Of a stretch of 64,000 nucleotides of DNA, positions 46,494 through 58,120 are shown in pieces. Positions within the stretch are counted from its first letter, which is position 1; each line of letters begins with the position of its first letter. Source of the DNA: Isoetes taiwanensis (taxonomy: Eukaryota > Streptophyta > Lycopodiopsida > Isoetales > Isoetaceae); assembly GCA_021234155.1 (NCBI GenBank), contig JAJEKV010000004.1:23839122-23903121 (forward strand), in the 5' to 3' direction. The translations under genes were made by a program, and so were the position numbers. Below the pieces are notes generated by a model. It searched no databases. It was given only the letters and a program-made list of their open reading frames with translations, and had not been told where the DNA came from.

Positions 46494-47575
46494 GCGTTGA
46501 AACTTGAGACCTTAAGATCCAGACCCCGTCCTGTTACCTTGGCCAATGGTAAGATCCGACATACGAATGGCCGTCGCATTAACCTTAATATGCAGCTGCC
46601 AGGTGCACCAGTTGCCTTAGGTGCCGAGCTAATGGACATCGGCAAATATGATCTTATTGTCGGCATGGAATTCTTAGCATGAGAAGCACCTTAGGATGGC
46701 CTTGCAGAAACTGAGGCGTTACCAGCTCTTTGCAAAGTTCTCTAAGTGCAAATTCGCCACACCAAAGGTGGATTATTTGGGACATGTGATTTCAGCCGAA
46801 GGAATTGCTATAGATCCTGCAAAAATAGAGGCAGTCAAGGATTGGCCTATTCTAGGTAATGTTTCAGAGGTAAGGAGTTTTTTTGGGCTTGGCAGGATAT
46901 TACAGGAAATTTGTCAAGAATTTTGCCAAGATTGCAGGCCCTCTCACAGACCTTACAAAGCATGAGAAAGTGAAGGATTGGGTAGATCACTGGAAGATGA
47001 AGGTCCAGACAAGTTTTCAGAAGCTCAAGGATGCTTTGACTTCAGCACCAGTCCTCACATTGCCAGACCCGGAGAAGGATAAGTTAGTAGCGACAGATGC
47101 CAGTAAAATTGCTACCGGGGGAGTCCTAATGCAGGAAGGTAGGGTTATTGCGTATGATTCTAAGAATATGAATGAAATCGAACAGCGATACCCTACCCAT
47201 GATCAGGAATTGTTAGCAGTTGTACGCGCTTTGCGTATATGGAGACACTACCTTCTTGGTAGGAGATTCCAGACGGATCACCAGAGTCTCCGTTATCTTT
47301 CTACCCAGCCAAATCTCAATCTCCGTCAGAGAAGATGGATGGAGTTTCTTGAGGAGTATGATTTTGAGATTATGTATAAGCCAGGTAAGCACAATGTGGT
47401 TGCAGATGCTTTGTCACGCCATCCCTTGGTAACCCGAACCCATTGTAATGCGATTTCCACGCTCACCAGTGAGTTTGGAAAGCAAATAGAGCAGACCTTG
47501 GCCACGGATCCAGAATTCCGTGAAGTGTGGAACAATTTGGCCAAAGAGGCACGGACAGATAAGGAGCGTGTATAA
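46494..47575 (+). pseudogene. pol: Element 2 protease end, internally deleted RT and RNase H
   Basis: The protease C-terminal part continues to GKYDLIVGMEFL (46645-46680). It then jumps directly to the thumb end of RT (ALQKLRRYQLFAKFSKCKF at 46696), so the whole catalytic RT part with the FFDD box is missing. The rest reads VDYLGHVISAEGIAIDPAKI, SEVRSFFGLAGYYRKFVKNF (with a shift at a T run near 46880), then RNase H: DKLVATDASKIATGGVL, YPTHDQELLAVVRALRIWRH, TDHQSLRYL and PGKHNVVADALSRHP. It ends at KERV (47572), where a partial LTR begins. Integrase is absent. Confidence 0.9.
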
Positions 47576-48572
47576 ATATACTGACACGTCACGGGCCGAG
47601 GATACGCCATCATGGGGGTAGAGACCTCTATAACCTATGTTCATTAGTATGCTCCTAATAGCTCCCGTAGTACCCAGTAACTGCGGCCTGTGTACAAGAT
47701 CCCACCGAGCTGTGGAATCTATGGCATCATTGAAGCACCAGATAAGGGGCCGTAGTGATGAAGTGTGGGGTGGGGTCGCTACGGGGACTCCTTCAGTGAG
47801 CTAGGCCTAATAGTCGGCCGCGTAGAGGGCCGGGTATGGGTCTGACACTCCCTGGGTACAGTGGTGTGATCATCCTGTACTTTGAAGATAAAGTTAGGGG
47901 AGTAGGTCGGGTACGGATGTGGGGGTATGATACGGCACGTATTCTCTAGCTCACCCATGGATTCACTGCGACCTTGGAAAGGGACACTTCTCTAACCTGC
48001 CTCATCGGACCGGGGAGATGTAACCGGAGTAGTCCCGAAGGGTGATGCCTTGGGATTGCGTCTCCGGAAGGCTACAATGGCGCCATAGCTTGATTCAATT
48101 CATCTGCAAAGTGTGCACAAGAGGGGCGGATGGAGTGGACAACCCTAGCCGATGTTCTATGCCAGCCAACGCCATGCTAAGATTTTGTCTGCTGATCTCC
48201 TGAGACCTAGCCATCAATCGATCCCCATTGGAGTCTGAGCCGGGGTAGAACCTTGGGTTTGGGGTGTTTTCCTTAGCATTAGATGTATTTTCTCTGTTAT
48301 CATCAGTTGGATGGATGTGCCACCCTTCGTGGTGGTTATTTATGATATGATTATGCTGTATGCTAACTTGTATTCACGCTTCCGCGACATAGGAGTCCCA
48401 TCGAAGGCGTGGGCCAAATGACACCTCCGTATCCTTCACCCGAGCATCTTCCTATAGATGGTCCGAGTTAGACGGAGGGCCCTGCTCATGATGAGCTGAT
48501 CGCCATGGGAGGGGAAAGTCCGTGTATGTATACGTCTGGAGCGCCGTATATGTTTAGGGAGCATCCGGACTT
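47572..48572 (+). repeat. Partial LTR copy inside element 2
   Basis: From TATAAATATACTGACACGTC the sequence follows the element's own LTR. It jumps from CATCATGGGGGTA (LTR position near 39780-39792) to AGAGACCTC (near 40300), skipping ~510 bp between two GGGGGTA words, then continues to the LTR end near GGAGCATCCGGAC. It replaces integrase. This is the mark of an ectopic exchange or nested solo LTR followed by deletion. Confidence 0.85.
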
Positions 48573-49245
48573 CATGCGGGAAGGCTTGATTCGGCACGGA
48601 TCATGCAGTAGGCTGTGGGGGTAGATGCATCGTAAATAAAAGTAGTTACCGATGATGAGATCACCTTGGTGTTCTCTAGGACGTGGTGTATTGTCAATGT
48701 CGGCATGACCGCGGATTGCTTGAAAAGCATGTAGTTGATAGACCGCGTTCATCTCGGCTATAATGGGAACTTGGCCATTCCTTATGCCACAATGAATTGC
48801 GAACCATAGGCATGATAGGTTCCCTTGTAGATAGCTTTTCTTTTATTTTCTTATAGGGGGTGGTCCCTTCAACCACAACTTAATTATTACGTATAAATAC
48901 TGACATATTGATATGTGCAGGCCAGTGAGCGGTACGTGACCTGCCCATGTATAGAAGGTTGCTGATGGCCCAAGCTTTTGTGTTTACATGTTGTTTCATG
49001 AGTTTCATGTTACCTTCATAATGTTTGCTATTGGACTCCGGTCCTTGAAACTTTTATTGTCATAATCATGTGAAATGCACGATGGTGCTTAAACAGTTCT
49101 GTGTTTTTAAACTTAATTTGTGTTACCTTCAGGAATAAGAAATTATTCTCGTATGCTCCTGTGTAACTTACTATATTTTATACCACTAACATGTTAGTCA
49201 TTTTTCTTTAAAATTAACCCCAATGCTGAGGACAGCATTATTTCT
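48573..49245 (+). other. 3' untranslated region of element 2
   Basis: Non-coding. It contains a GGGGTGGTCCCTTCAACCAC segment at ~48857 shared with the 3' UTR of element 1. No gene is seen. Confidence 0.7.
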
Positions 49246-49258
49246 AAGGGGGGGAGAA
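49246..49258 (+). promoter_or_regulatory. Polypurine tract of element 2
   Basis: AAGGGGGGGAGAA immediately precedes the TGTGACG start of the 3' LTR, the standard plus-strand primer position. Confidence 0.92.
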
Positions 49259-50729
49259 TGTGACGTTCCACATATTTATACGGTGTACGTATAAATATAC
49301 TAACACGTCACGGGCCGAGGATACGCCATCATGGGGGTATGCTAAATTAATAAGGGTTTAATTAGAGGTTAATTACCTATAATTAAGGGATAATTATCTA
49401 ATTAACTTAATTGAGCTAATTAAGTTAAGCTAATTAATTAATTAGAAGAGGACACCTGGCCAAACTCGATTGGCCAATAGGAGAATGCTAATTTGGGGCA
49501 GCAAATTGGATCCCTATCCCAATTTGCCCCAAATTGAACCCAGGAAGAGGAGCTGCTGGGCGCCCAGGCTACTTGAAGATGGAGATCCCACATGACAATG
49601 GTTCTAGCCGGAATTCGGGTTAGTGGATAGATTAATTTGGTATTCCTAGGGCCAGTGCCTCTGTCGGGCTTCTTTGCTTGTCTCTGATGATGATTAACCC
49701 TTGTTTGATAGTTAGAACTGTTCTCAACTATTGATTATGCTCTGTGATGGATGGATGGATGTATCTTTGGTAGTATCTCTGTTAGTTCTTCCAGAAAGCA
49801 GGGATTAAGGGGGGTAGAGACCTCTGTAACCTATGTTCATTAGTATGCTCCTAGTAGCTCCCGTAGTACCCAGTAATTGCGGCCTGTGCACAAGATCCCA
49901 CCGAGCTGTGGAATCTATGGCATGATTGAAGCACCAGATAAGGGGCCGTAGTGATGAAGTGTGGGGTGGGGTCTCGCCTGAGCATAAAAGGCTACGGGGA
50001 CTCCTTCAGTGAGCTAGGCCTAATAGTCGGTCACGTAGAGGGCCGGGTATGGGTCTGACACTCCCTAGGTACAGTGGTGTGATCATCCTGTACTTTGAAG
50101 ATAAAGTTAAGGGAGTATGCCCGGGTGAAGGACACGGAGGTGTCATTCGGCCCACGCCTTCGATGGGACTCCTATGTCGCAGAAGCGTGAATACAAGTTA
50201 GTATACATCATAATCATATCATAAATAACCACCACGAAGGGTGGCACATCCATCCAACTAATGATAACAGAGAAAATACATCTAATGCTAAGGAAAACAC
50301 CCCAAACCCAAGGTTCTACCCCGGCTCAGACTCCAATGGGGATCGACTGACGGCTAGGTCTCAGGAGATCAGCAGACAGAATCTTAGCATGGCGTTGGCT
50401 GGCATAGAACATCGGCTAGGGTTGTCCACTCCATCCGCCCCTCCTGTGCACACTTTGCAGATGAACTGAATCAAGCTATGGCGCCATTGTAGCCTTCCGG
50501 AGACGCAATCCCAAGGCATCACCCTTCGGGACTACTCCGGGTTACATCTCCCCGGTCCGATGAGGCAGGTTAGAGAAGTGTCCCTTTCCAGGATCGCAGT
50601 GAATCCATCTTCCTATAGATGGTCCGAGTTAGACGGAGGGCCCTGCTCATGGTGAGTTGATCGCCATGGGAGGGGAAAGTCCCCGTATGTATACGTTCGG
50701 AGCGCCGTATATGTTCAGGAAGCATCACA
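49259..50729 (+). repeat. 3' LTR of element 2, with an internal inversion
   Basis: Matches the 5' LTR from TGTGACGTTCC up to about 50116, then 50117-50607 matches it in reverse orientation. The original orientation resumes at TCTTCCTATAGATGG and ends CATCACA at 50729. Relative to the 5' LTR it lacks ~30 bp after CATCATGGGGGTA (near 49337) and ~65 bp at the left inversion point. Confidence 0.92.
50117..50607 (-). repeat. 491-bp inverted segment inside the 3' LTR
   Basis: Begins TGCCCGGGTGAAGGAC and ends GCAGTGAATCCA. Read on the minus strand it follows 5' LTR sequence from TGGATTCACTGC to the TCCTTCAC segment near 41120. Landmarks such as GGTGGCACATCCATCC appear complemented. Confidence 0.9.
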
Positions 50730-51007
50730 AGCTTTGTGTTAGTCGCGATGTTATTTTCCACGAAGATGTTTCGGCATTTCAGCAAAGTTCAAAAACTCCT
50801 AATGTGGAATTTCTTGATATCTCTGCATGGATAACAGATGACGCCATAGCTTCCAATCCATCAGACTCAGTTTCTGATATTCCAGCACTTGCAGCAGTTC
50901 CAGCACCTGCAGTAGTTCCAGCACCTGCAGTGCTTACAGCACCCCTGTTTCCTGATCACATCGCAGATCTTGACACATCCAATCAAGGAGTAGTTGGAAA
51001 ACAGTAG
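50730..51007 (+). pseudogene. pol: Ty1/copia pol part 2: linker after integrase
   Basis: After the right AGCTT copy the copia frame resumes as CVSRDVIFHEDVSAFQQ, the region linking integrase to RT. It then runs through a proline/alanine repeat (PAPAVVPAPAVL) to a stop at 51005. Confidence 0.88.
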
Positions 51008-52039
51008 CAACAAATGTATAAAGAAAGCACAAACATATAAAGAAGGCATAAAGCATGAATGTATAAAGAAGGCATACCCTTTATGACATATCTCCATTTT
51101 GAAGTGATATTTGGAAAGATGATCCCTTGTTTGGGTCTATTTGTTAGCTTCTTCCACCTCTTCCAATCAAAATTATGGCAGAAATCTATTTCTGAAGAGT
51201 GTGAAGTACAATGTAATGAATGTAAATTAAAAATTATACGCATGAAAGTATTTGCAGAAGCATCATCAATCTGTTGGAATAAGCATAAAATATTATGTGA
51301 TATGAACTCAAAAGCAAGAGTCTACAAAAAGGGAACCTAGGAAAGCATCTTCTAAGCCTTTAGTTATTCAAGTATAAAGGGTTATGCAAGGGGGCATTTA
51401 ATTGAGATAACCTTTAAAACAAGGATAGTTATTATCTATCGCCGTGTACAGGTTAATTTGAATTACATCTGCCCTAGTCTTTACTTGTTTAGCATCACAC
51501 AGCCACCGCCAGCTGCATTGGATTGCCCTTCTAGATAGAACGGTTTTGTTCTATCCAGGCAAAGCCCTATAGCAGTGTTCACGTTCCCAATTCCTGTCAG
51601 GCCTCCCAGGCAGTAAATGTCCAGACCCAAATATTTCTATAGCAATATTTCCCAGCCAAGACTTTGAAGCTGCACAAACACAGTTTTACAGGTTGCTCTA
51701 GTTCTTTGTTATGCTTGTGCGGTTCCAAAGTTCATGATATAGCCCAATCTCTCTAATGCAGTTCCTTACAGCACATATCGGATCTGCTTCAGCCCTTTCT
51801 TACAGGCCGCATATTGCAATTGTTCCCCAGGCTTGCTTGGTATTCCCATGCTCTGTCTACCCCTCCAAGCCAGCCCTCTTCCTAGTTCAGTTCTATCGGC
51901 CTTCTGTCATGACTCGCAAAGCCAAGGAGTTGGCGAGAAAGGCAGCCAAAACTAAGCCATGCCCGCCACCACCATCATCACCCTTGAATTCTGTTGAACT
52001 AATCATCCTGATCAAGGAGGAGTTGAAGAAGAACTTGGT
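51008..52039. other. Insert or decayed linker within the copia element
   Basis: This stretch has no copia homology that I can read. It starts with short direct repeats (ATGTATAAAGAA, GGCATA). Words resembling ATCAAGGAG-AGTTG occur at 50983 and 52012, so it might be an insertion, but I cannot prove boundaries. Confidence 0.4.
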
Positions 52040-52897
52040 CGAGGCAAAAGGAAACGTTTTCCTCCTCAAAGATTTGCTTTCTATGCTGAAATTATGCCCA
52101 GCATTATGGAGTTTTGTGGTGCTGCTATTATCAGTGAACCCACTAGCTATCGTGACGCTATTTTATGTGCTGCTGCACCTCATTGGCAGCAAGCAATGGA
52201 CCACGAAATGGATTCTATTGTTCAAAATGGCACTTGGGATTTGGTTGGTAACAAATGGGTCTACAAATGCAAGCTCCATCCTGATGGCACCATCAGCAGC
52301 TACAAAGCACGCTTGGTTGCACAGGGTTTCAGCCAGCAATATGGCATTGTTACTTGGAAACATTTTCTCCAGTGGTCAAAATGATGAGCATTCGCATTCT
52401 TCTTTCATTTGCTGCTCATTATAATCTTGATATTCATCAAACAGATGTCAAAACAGCATTTCTTAATGGCAAACTTGATGAAGAAATATATATGAAGCAA
52501 CCTCAGGATTATGTCAAAGCTGGTGCTAAGCATTTAGTATGCAAATTGAAGGAGGCACTTTATGGGTTAAAGCAAGCATCACGTGCTTGGTACAAGACCA
52601 TAGATTCTTTCTTCAAAGACCAAGGATTCCAGCCTATTGAGGCTGATTCCAATGTTTACATCCGTCATCAAGGCAAGTTCTTACTCATCATTTCTTTGTA
52701 TGTGGATGATTCCTTGCTCATAGGCAACAATAATGAGCACGTTGCTGAATTCAAGACAAGGCTTGCTGCTAAGTTTCCAATGGTAGACTTGGGTGAAGCT
52801 CGCTATTGTTTGGGTTTGCAAATTGCAAGAGACCGGAACAATGGGATTCTTCATATCTCTCAAAAGAAGTACATTGAAGAAATGCTTGAGCGCTTTG
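52040..52897 (+). pseudogene. pol: Ty1/copia pol part 3: reverse transcriptase
   Basis: Reads RKRFPPQRFAFYAEIMPSIM (52050), then WQQAMDHEMDSIVQNGTWDL, GNKWVYKCKLHPDGTI, a frameshift near 52345 restoring ETFSPVVKMMSIR, then DIHQTDVKTAFLNGKLDEEI, LKEALYGLKQASRAWY and the catalytic LYVDDSLLIGNN (52695). A short deletion sits after TWDLV. Coding stops at LERF (52897), where a MITE interrupts it, and resumes at 53370 with GMADCNPSKV. Confidence 0.93.
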
Positions 52898-53369
52898 CAG
52901 TGTGGGAAATTCAACTTATTTATTATATTTCTTATGACACGCTTTTTAAAATTGAATGTGTCAATTGACACATTTCCAAATTTTTTGTGTCTCATTTGAC
53001 GCGTTGTGAACACCATTGACACGTTATTCTAAATAAGGGAAATTTGAATTAAGGGAAATTTTATCATATGGCATAATTTTTTGAGCATAAATAACTTGAA
53101 TTCAAATTTGGTAGCATTATTAAGTATACACATACATTAAGCCTTGTACAGACAACTCTTGTGTATTTGGGGCTCTAATTTTTTTGACACACTTAATATT
53201 CTTAAGTGTGTCAAATGACACATTTAAATTTTTTTAAAGTCTCTTTTGACGCATTTTATCAAGCTATAAATTCTCTTTTGACACATTTTCTCTACGAAAG
53301 ATGTCTCTTTGACACATTTTTTTGCTTTTGACACCCTCTGGGGTGTCAAATTCCCACACTGGCGCTTTG
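52890..53369. mobile_element. hAT-type MITE, 464 bp, with 8-bp target duplication
   Basis: GCGCTTTG at 52890-52897 and again at 53362-53369 brackets 52898-53361. The insert has terminal inverted repeats CAGTGTGGGAA at the left and TTCCCACACTG at the right. An 8-bp duplication with a CA-starting TIR is typical of hAT elements. It is AT-rich, has no coding capacity and is full of TTGACACA/TGTGTCAA words. Precise removal restores the copia reading frame from LERF to GMADC. Confidence 0.93.
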
Positions 53370-54139
53370 GCATGGCTGATTGCAATCCATCTAAAGTTCT
53401 TATGAATCCAGGTACTCTTCTCACTAAGAAAGATTGTCCACAATCTGATGCTGAACGTCTTTCTATGGCAAAAGTTCCATTTCGGCAATTGATTGGCAGC
53501 CTCATGTATTGCATGGTTTGCACCAGACCTGATATTGCATTTGCTGTTATAGCTCTCAGCCAATTTTCAGCAGATCCAGGTCATAAGCATTGGGAAATGG
53601 CCAAGCACATTCTCCGCTACTTAAAGGGTACTGCTGATTATGGCCTTACATATCGCAGCAATAGTGATGCTTTTTCATTGCTGACATATAGTGATTCCTC
53701 ACTTAGCGATGCGATAGACAACTCCAGGTCCACATCTGGCATTTATTTTCTGCTTGCCAATGCTGCCATTGCTTGGATCAGCAAGAAACAAGGGCATGTA
53801 TCTCTTTCATCCACTGAAGCGGAGTATGTTGCAGCATCTACAGCAGCCCGTGAGATCATTAGTTTGAAGGACTTTCTTGCCGGCATTGGGCAATGCACTC
53901 CTGGACCAGCAAGGATGCTCATGGATAATAAAGATGGCATTGATTGGTGCTCTGCTGAAGTTCGACATCCAAAATCTAAGCATGTTCCCAAGCATTATCA
54001 TTTTATAAGGGACCTTGTGGCTGATAAGCAGGTTCAGATTGAGCATGTTCCTACACGGGACAATACCGCAGATCTCTTGACTAAGCCTTTGGCTCATGAG
54101 CTCTTTGAGCGACATCGTTTATCTTTGTTTGCTATGTGA
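53370..54139 (+). pseudogene. pol: Ty1/copia pol part 4: RT end and RNase H
   Basis: An uninterrupted frame to the stop at 54139. It encodes LIGSLMYCMVCTRPDIAFAV, HWEMAKHILRYLKGTADYGL, the RNase H start LTYSDSSLSDAIDNSRSTSG, SSTEAEYVAASTAAREII, and ends with HVPTRDNTADLLTKPLAHEL. Part of the copia protein split by element 2 and the MITE. Confidence 0.93.
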
Positions 54140-55009
54140 TTCTTAAGTGAATGAAAATCCGATCCTTGAGAAGATATTTGTGAATGATTTCTTTTGACAT
54201 TGTGTTTTGCATCATAAAAAAATCTGACAGTTGACCTTTGCATTTAGGCACGAGATACATTGCAAAAAATAGTTGCATATAAGCACATGCAAAATAGGTG
54301 AATGATGATCAAAGTGCTTACATATTTCTCTGATAAAGATTTCTACTTGCATAGCTAGGCCAAGAATCTGCTCATACTAGTCCTTATTTGCATTTACATA
54401 GAGTAACTTGCTTCCTCTCATCTGCAAAAGCATAGATAGCATTGGGAATAACTCTAAAGACAAAAAAAAAAGAACTCTCACGCATCAATTAGTTCAAGTT
54501 TTGCCTGCTGTTCATAGCCTGTAACAGTCTGTCAAACCTAAACTTAAATTTCCAGGAGAATTTGCATATTTCTTTGCAAAAAAGGACTTGACAGACATAT
54601 TAAGAAGAGATCCAAGCATCAAATCCCAAAAAGGAGCTACCCTGTGGGAGTTACAGAAATCCACTCTCTGCCAGGGATATTGACCAAATTTTGACCTGGT
54701 CAGGAGTGCTTTTTTTAGTGAATTGCACTGATCAAAATTCGCCTGACTTTTTGCCCAACATTCCTCAGGATCTTGAGTAGCTTTGGCACCAAAAATTATA
54801 AGCAAACCCTTATTCTTGCAAGGCAGACTTTTTTCTTTATTGGGAAAGTGATTGAGGATTGTTATTTGAACTTCCTACTTGGATTCTTTTTCACGTAGAG
54901 TGGTTGCCTTAAGCAACCTGGAGGTTCTAAATCACTGAGGTTGAAGGTTTTGCCAGGAACACCTTCAACAATATTGGACCAGCAAAGCTTTCAATAGATC
55001 AAAATACAA
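54140..55009. other. Region downstream of copia, LTR not identified
   Basis: The copia 3' LTR should begin near 54200 but no matching copy exists upstream in the window, so boundaries cannot be set. No gene is recognised. Confidence 0.4.
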
Positions 55010-55195
55010 CTACTTCTCAACTTGAGGCAAAGATGTTGGATGGAGTTTCTTGAAGAGTATGACGTCAAGATAATTTATAAGCCAGGAAAGTTAATACAGT
55101 TGTAAACACACTTTCTTGCCGATCCTTAGAAAGGACAGTGCATTGTAATGCCATTTCGACCTTGGCTAGTGAATTTGGTAAGAAGACCGAAGAAG
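55010..55195 (+). pseudogene. Gypsy RNase H remnant
   Basis: Reads QRCWMEFLEEYDVKIIYKPG, then HCNAISTLASEFGKK. It is the same stretch as in element 2 RNase H (47330-47480) but diverged, with indels. It is an isolated scrap of a third family member. Confidence 0.8.
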
Positions 55196-55491
55196 CCTAC
55201 CTTCAAGCATTGACTTCAAGGACGTATGGACTTACTCTCTGAAAGGAAGAAGGAACGGATAAAGAAAGGGAAACCTTCAAGAATTTTAAAAAGGAAGGTA
55301 ACCCCCCATACCACAAGAATAAATTATGGACAAGAATCATCAGAGATAGAAAAGTTAAATTTCCATGATACACATAATCCCAGTAGTAGGGGCACATTAT
55401 ATAGTAGCATTTGTCTTCTTGGTGTGGTTTTATCTGCTTTGTGTACTGCATGTACCGTCTCATAGGTCAAGTTTGGCCTCCGCGGACAATG

Positions 55492-56043
55492 GATCAGTCC
55501 ATCTACCTTCTGCGGATATAGAGCCAATGCAAAGGATATAGATCCGAGGCAAGGATATTCCTGAACCAATGCTCTCAGACCCTAATGTTAATCATGTCAA
55601 TTTCATGCAGATATTATTGGAAATAAGAATAACAAATTTAGTCATTAGCACACCTGTTCTACCTAATGCGGTTGCTTCATCACTTTCCAACATGCTCCCA
55701 TGTCTCGTAGATGATATTTTAAATCTTCCAAAATTTGGAAAAGATGCATTGCAATACGCTCATAGATTTCAAGATCTTCAAAAAGAAATGAAACATTACT
55801 ATGTATGCGCCACTGCAATTTATTCTATGCTATACTTATTCTAGTAAGAAGGGTTTCCAAAGTGTCACAAAAGATGTCGTTTGCATTTTATTCTATGCTT
55901 ATCATAGTAAAAAAGGTTCTCAAAACGTCACCCAAAAAATGACCTCTGCATCTTGGGAACACATTTATATCAAATTGCCTATTCCTTGTCTATCATAGTA
56001 AAAGCGAGTTGAATGCTAGTAGTAAGATTTCCATGATTTGGTA
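55492..56043 (+). repeat. ~555-bp direct repeat, copy 1
   Basis: Copy of 62103-62668, same orientation, from AATGGATCAGTCC to GGTATTATC. It contains a coding-like stretch (SNMLPCLVDDILNLPKFGKD, then ALQYAHRFQDL) that I do not recognise. The copies flank the transposase-like gene region. Confidence 0.9.
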
Positions 56044-58120
56044 TTATCCCGGGGGGTTCACCTCTATATAAGGGGCATATGGCATGTGCGTGCATCAAGT
56101 CGGGGAGAAACCCCTATGTATCTGGTGACCCTCCATAGAAACCCCATGTATACGGTCCCATCTTTGTCGAAGAATCATAACCAATTCCATACTTTTTTAC
56201 ACCCGGTCTAAGCACTTCTTGCCCTACCCTTAACCTTATATTTTACGTCCACTTCACGAAGCCATTTTAGTTCAATGGTCACTCCAAAAAAAAAAAGAAG
56301 AAATTTTGGAATACATAGGGAAGTATATATTTTTATATATTTTAATTAAATCGATTTTAGGATGACATCATAACGAAATTGATTATTGAATAATGACTTT
56401 AAATTAATTATTGTTACGGATTTTCGGGCACGCCTTTTAAGGGCGTCATTATGGTGAATTTTGCCATGCGATTCACGCCAATGGCATAACCCGATCCGAG
56501 CTCTTCTTATTCCCTCCAACGCCATAACCCGATCCGATCCTCCTTCTCGCCAAGCCATAACCCGATCCTCCTTCTCGCCTATTCCTCTCCCTATTCCGAC
56601 AATGGCGGATTAAGACCACCGCCCGAGAATTGCTGAAGAATCTATACCCACCCAAAGGAAGAGGCCGCGCCGAGGCTTTGGAAGGAAGAGCCCAAGGGCA
56701 CGAAGCTGAAAGTTGTGGCGAAATTTTCGTCCCTGGAAGTGGTACACATGCAAGATCACGGAGCTCATATCATTGAAAAGTTCAGCAGTGGGTTGATCGG
56801 GTGACTCTTGCAGATGAGCGGCTTTTGGAGATGAAAATCCGTGAGGGAGGAGCGATCTCTATGTGCTTATTAGGATGCCACCTCGGGGCGGTTGGTAAAG
56901 CGACCTCAGATTATTCTCACCTCCGTTAGTTATGCCTCACGGGCGTTCATAATAGCTTAGGTTTTTGTTTTACCCGGCTCTTGGACGGTAAATCTGAAAT
57001 CTCCTAACTTGTTTTGTAAAGCTCGATCTAAATATTTAGGCTGCTTTGTTTTGTAAGTGGCCATGAAAAGCGCCATCTTGTGGGTGTGAACCTTCCTTTT
57101 TGTAAAGTATCCTATTATAATATGAATATGACGCGGTTTATTGTTCTTGTGTTTTAGTTTCTGTCTCTTAATATGTTTCTTTTATGTAATGTTCTCAACC
57201 GAAATTAGTCTTCAAACAGTTTATGTTTTGTTGTTTTCAAAATATGATTTTGATTATGTCTGAAGTCTTCACGTCATGCCCTTAAAAATAGAGTGTAGCG
57301 TAACGACTCTTCTTGTTTTAGAAGCATTTTATTTTGCTTCTGTAAATGCTGCAGAAATGAATCATCGAGCAATGAAATCAGAAAGGCAGAAAGCATACCT
57401 AACTAACTAGTTCCACAAGTAACCAGTAGGCATTCTTTATTGCATTCAAAGTAAAGTTTAAACAAGATCACGGTTTCTACATGGAATGCATTAAGTAAAG
57501 CAAAGCAAATAGAACATGCTTTCGAGATTTATACAAAAAGCTGTTCTTAAACTTAAAGCTGTTGAAATGGTAGCTTTAATCATAAATGATCATTGACAAA
57601 GTACTTGACAAATATCAATGCGAACCTTATGCACTCCCTAGACCTTACGCTTTCCCTTGTCACCTACAAAAGAAAGAAAGAGAAGCGGGAATTCAACCAT
57701 TTGAAGGCGTCTAATTTAATATTACCCTACCAATATTACGTTCACGGACAAACTTATTCAGGTACGTACTCTATCATTATCATGCGGATGGTAAATGTTT
57801 TTGGCAGGTTCATATCTTAAAGATGCAAGAGATATGATAGACTTCGAGGTCTATAAGTCGATTATCGGTCAGATCATAAAGTAAACCAAGTGGACTTGTT
57901 TAGTCCCTTGCTGCAATGTTTTCTGTAATATGCAGATTTAATTGAACTTCAAAAGGCGGGCGTTTAACTAAGTCCGCGGGCTCTCCATTCTCTCTCCATG
58001 CTTTGCCGGACTTCCTCCTCATGCTAAGTACCCTACCAAGATACCAAACCTTATGAATTTACCTTGATTTGTTCCTTTTTCTTCTTGAAGTTTTATGCGG
58101 TTTTGTGGTGCCCTTGGTTC
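56044..58120. other. Spacer with short repeats and a gene scrap
   Basis: At 56480-56590 there are three short copies of CCATAACCCGATCC. Plus-strand 56780-56900 reads RVTLADERLLEMKIREGG, a coding-like piece of unknown origin. The rest is AT-rich and empty. Confidence 0.4.
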
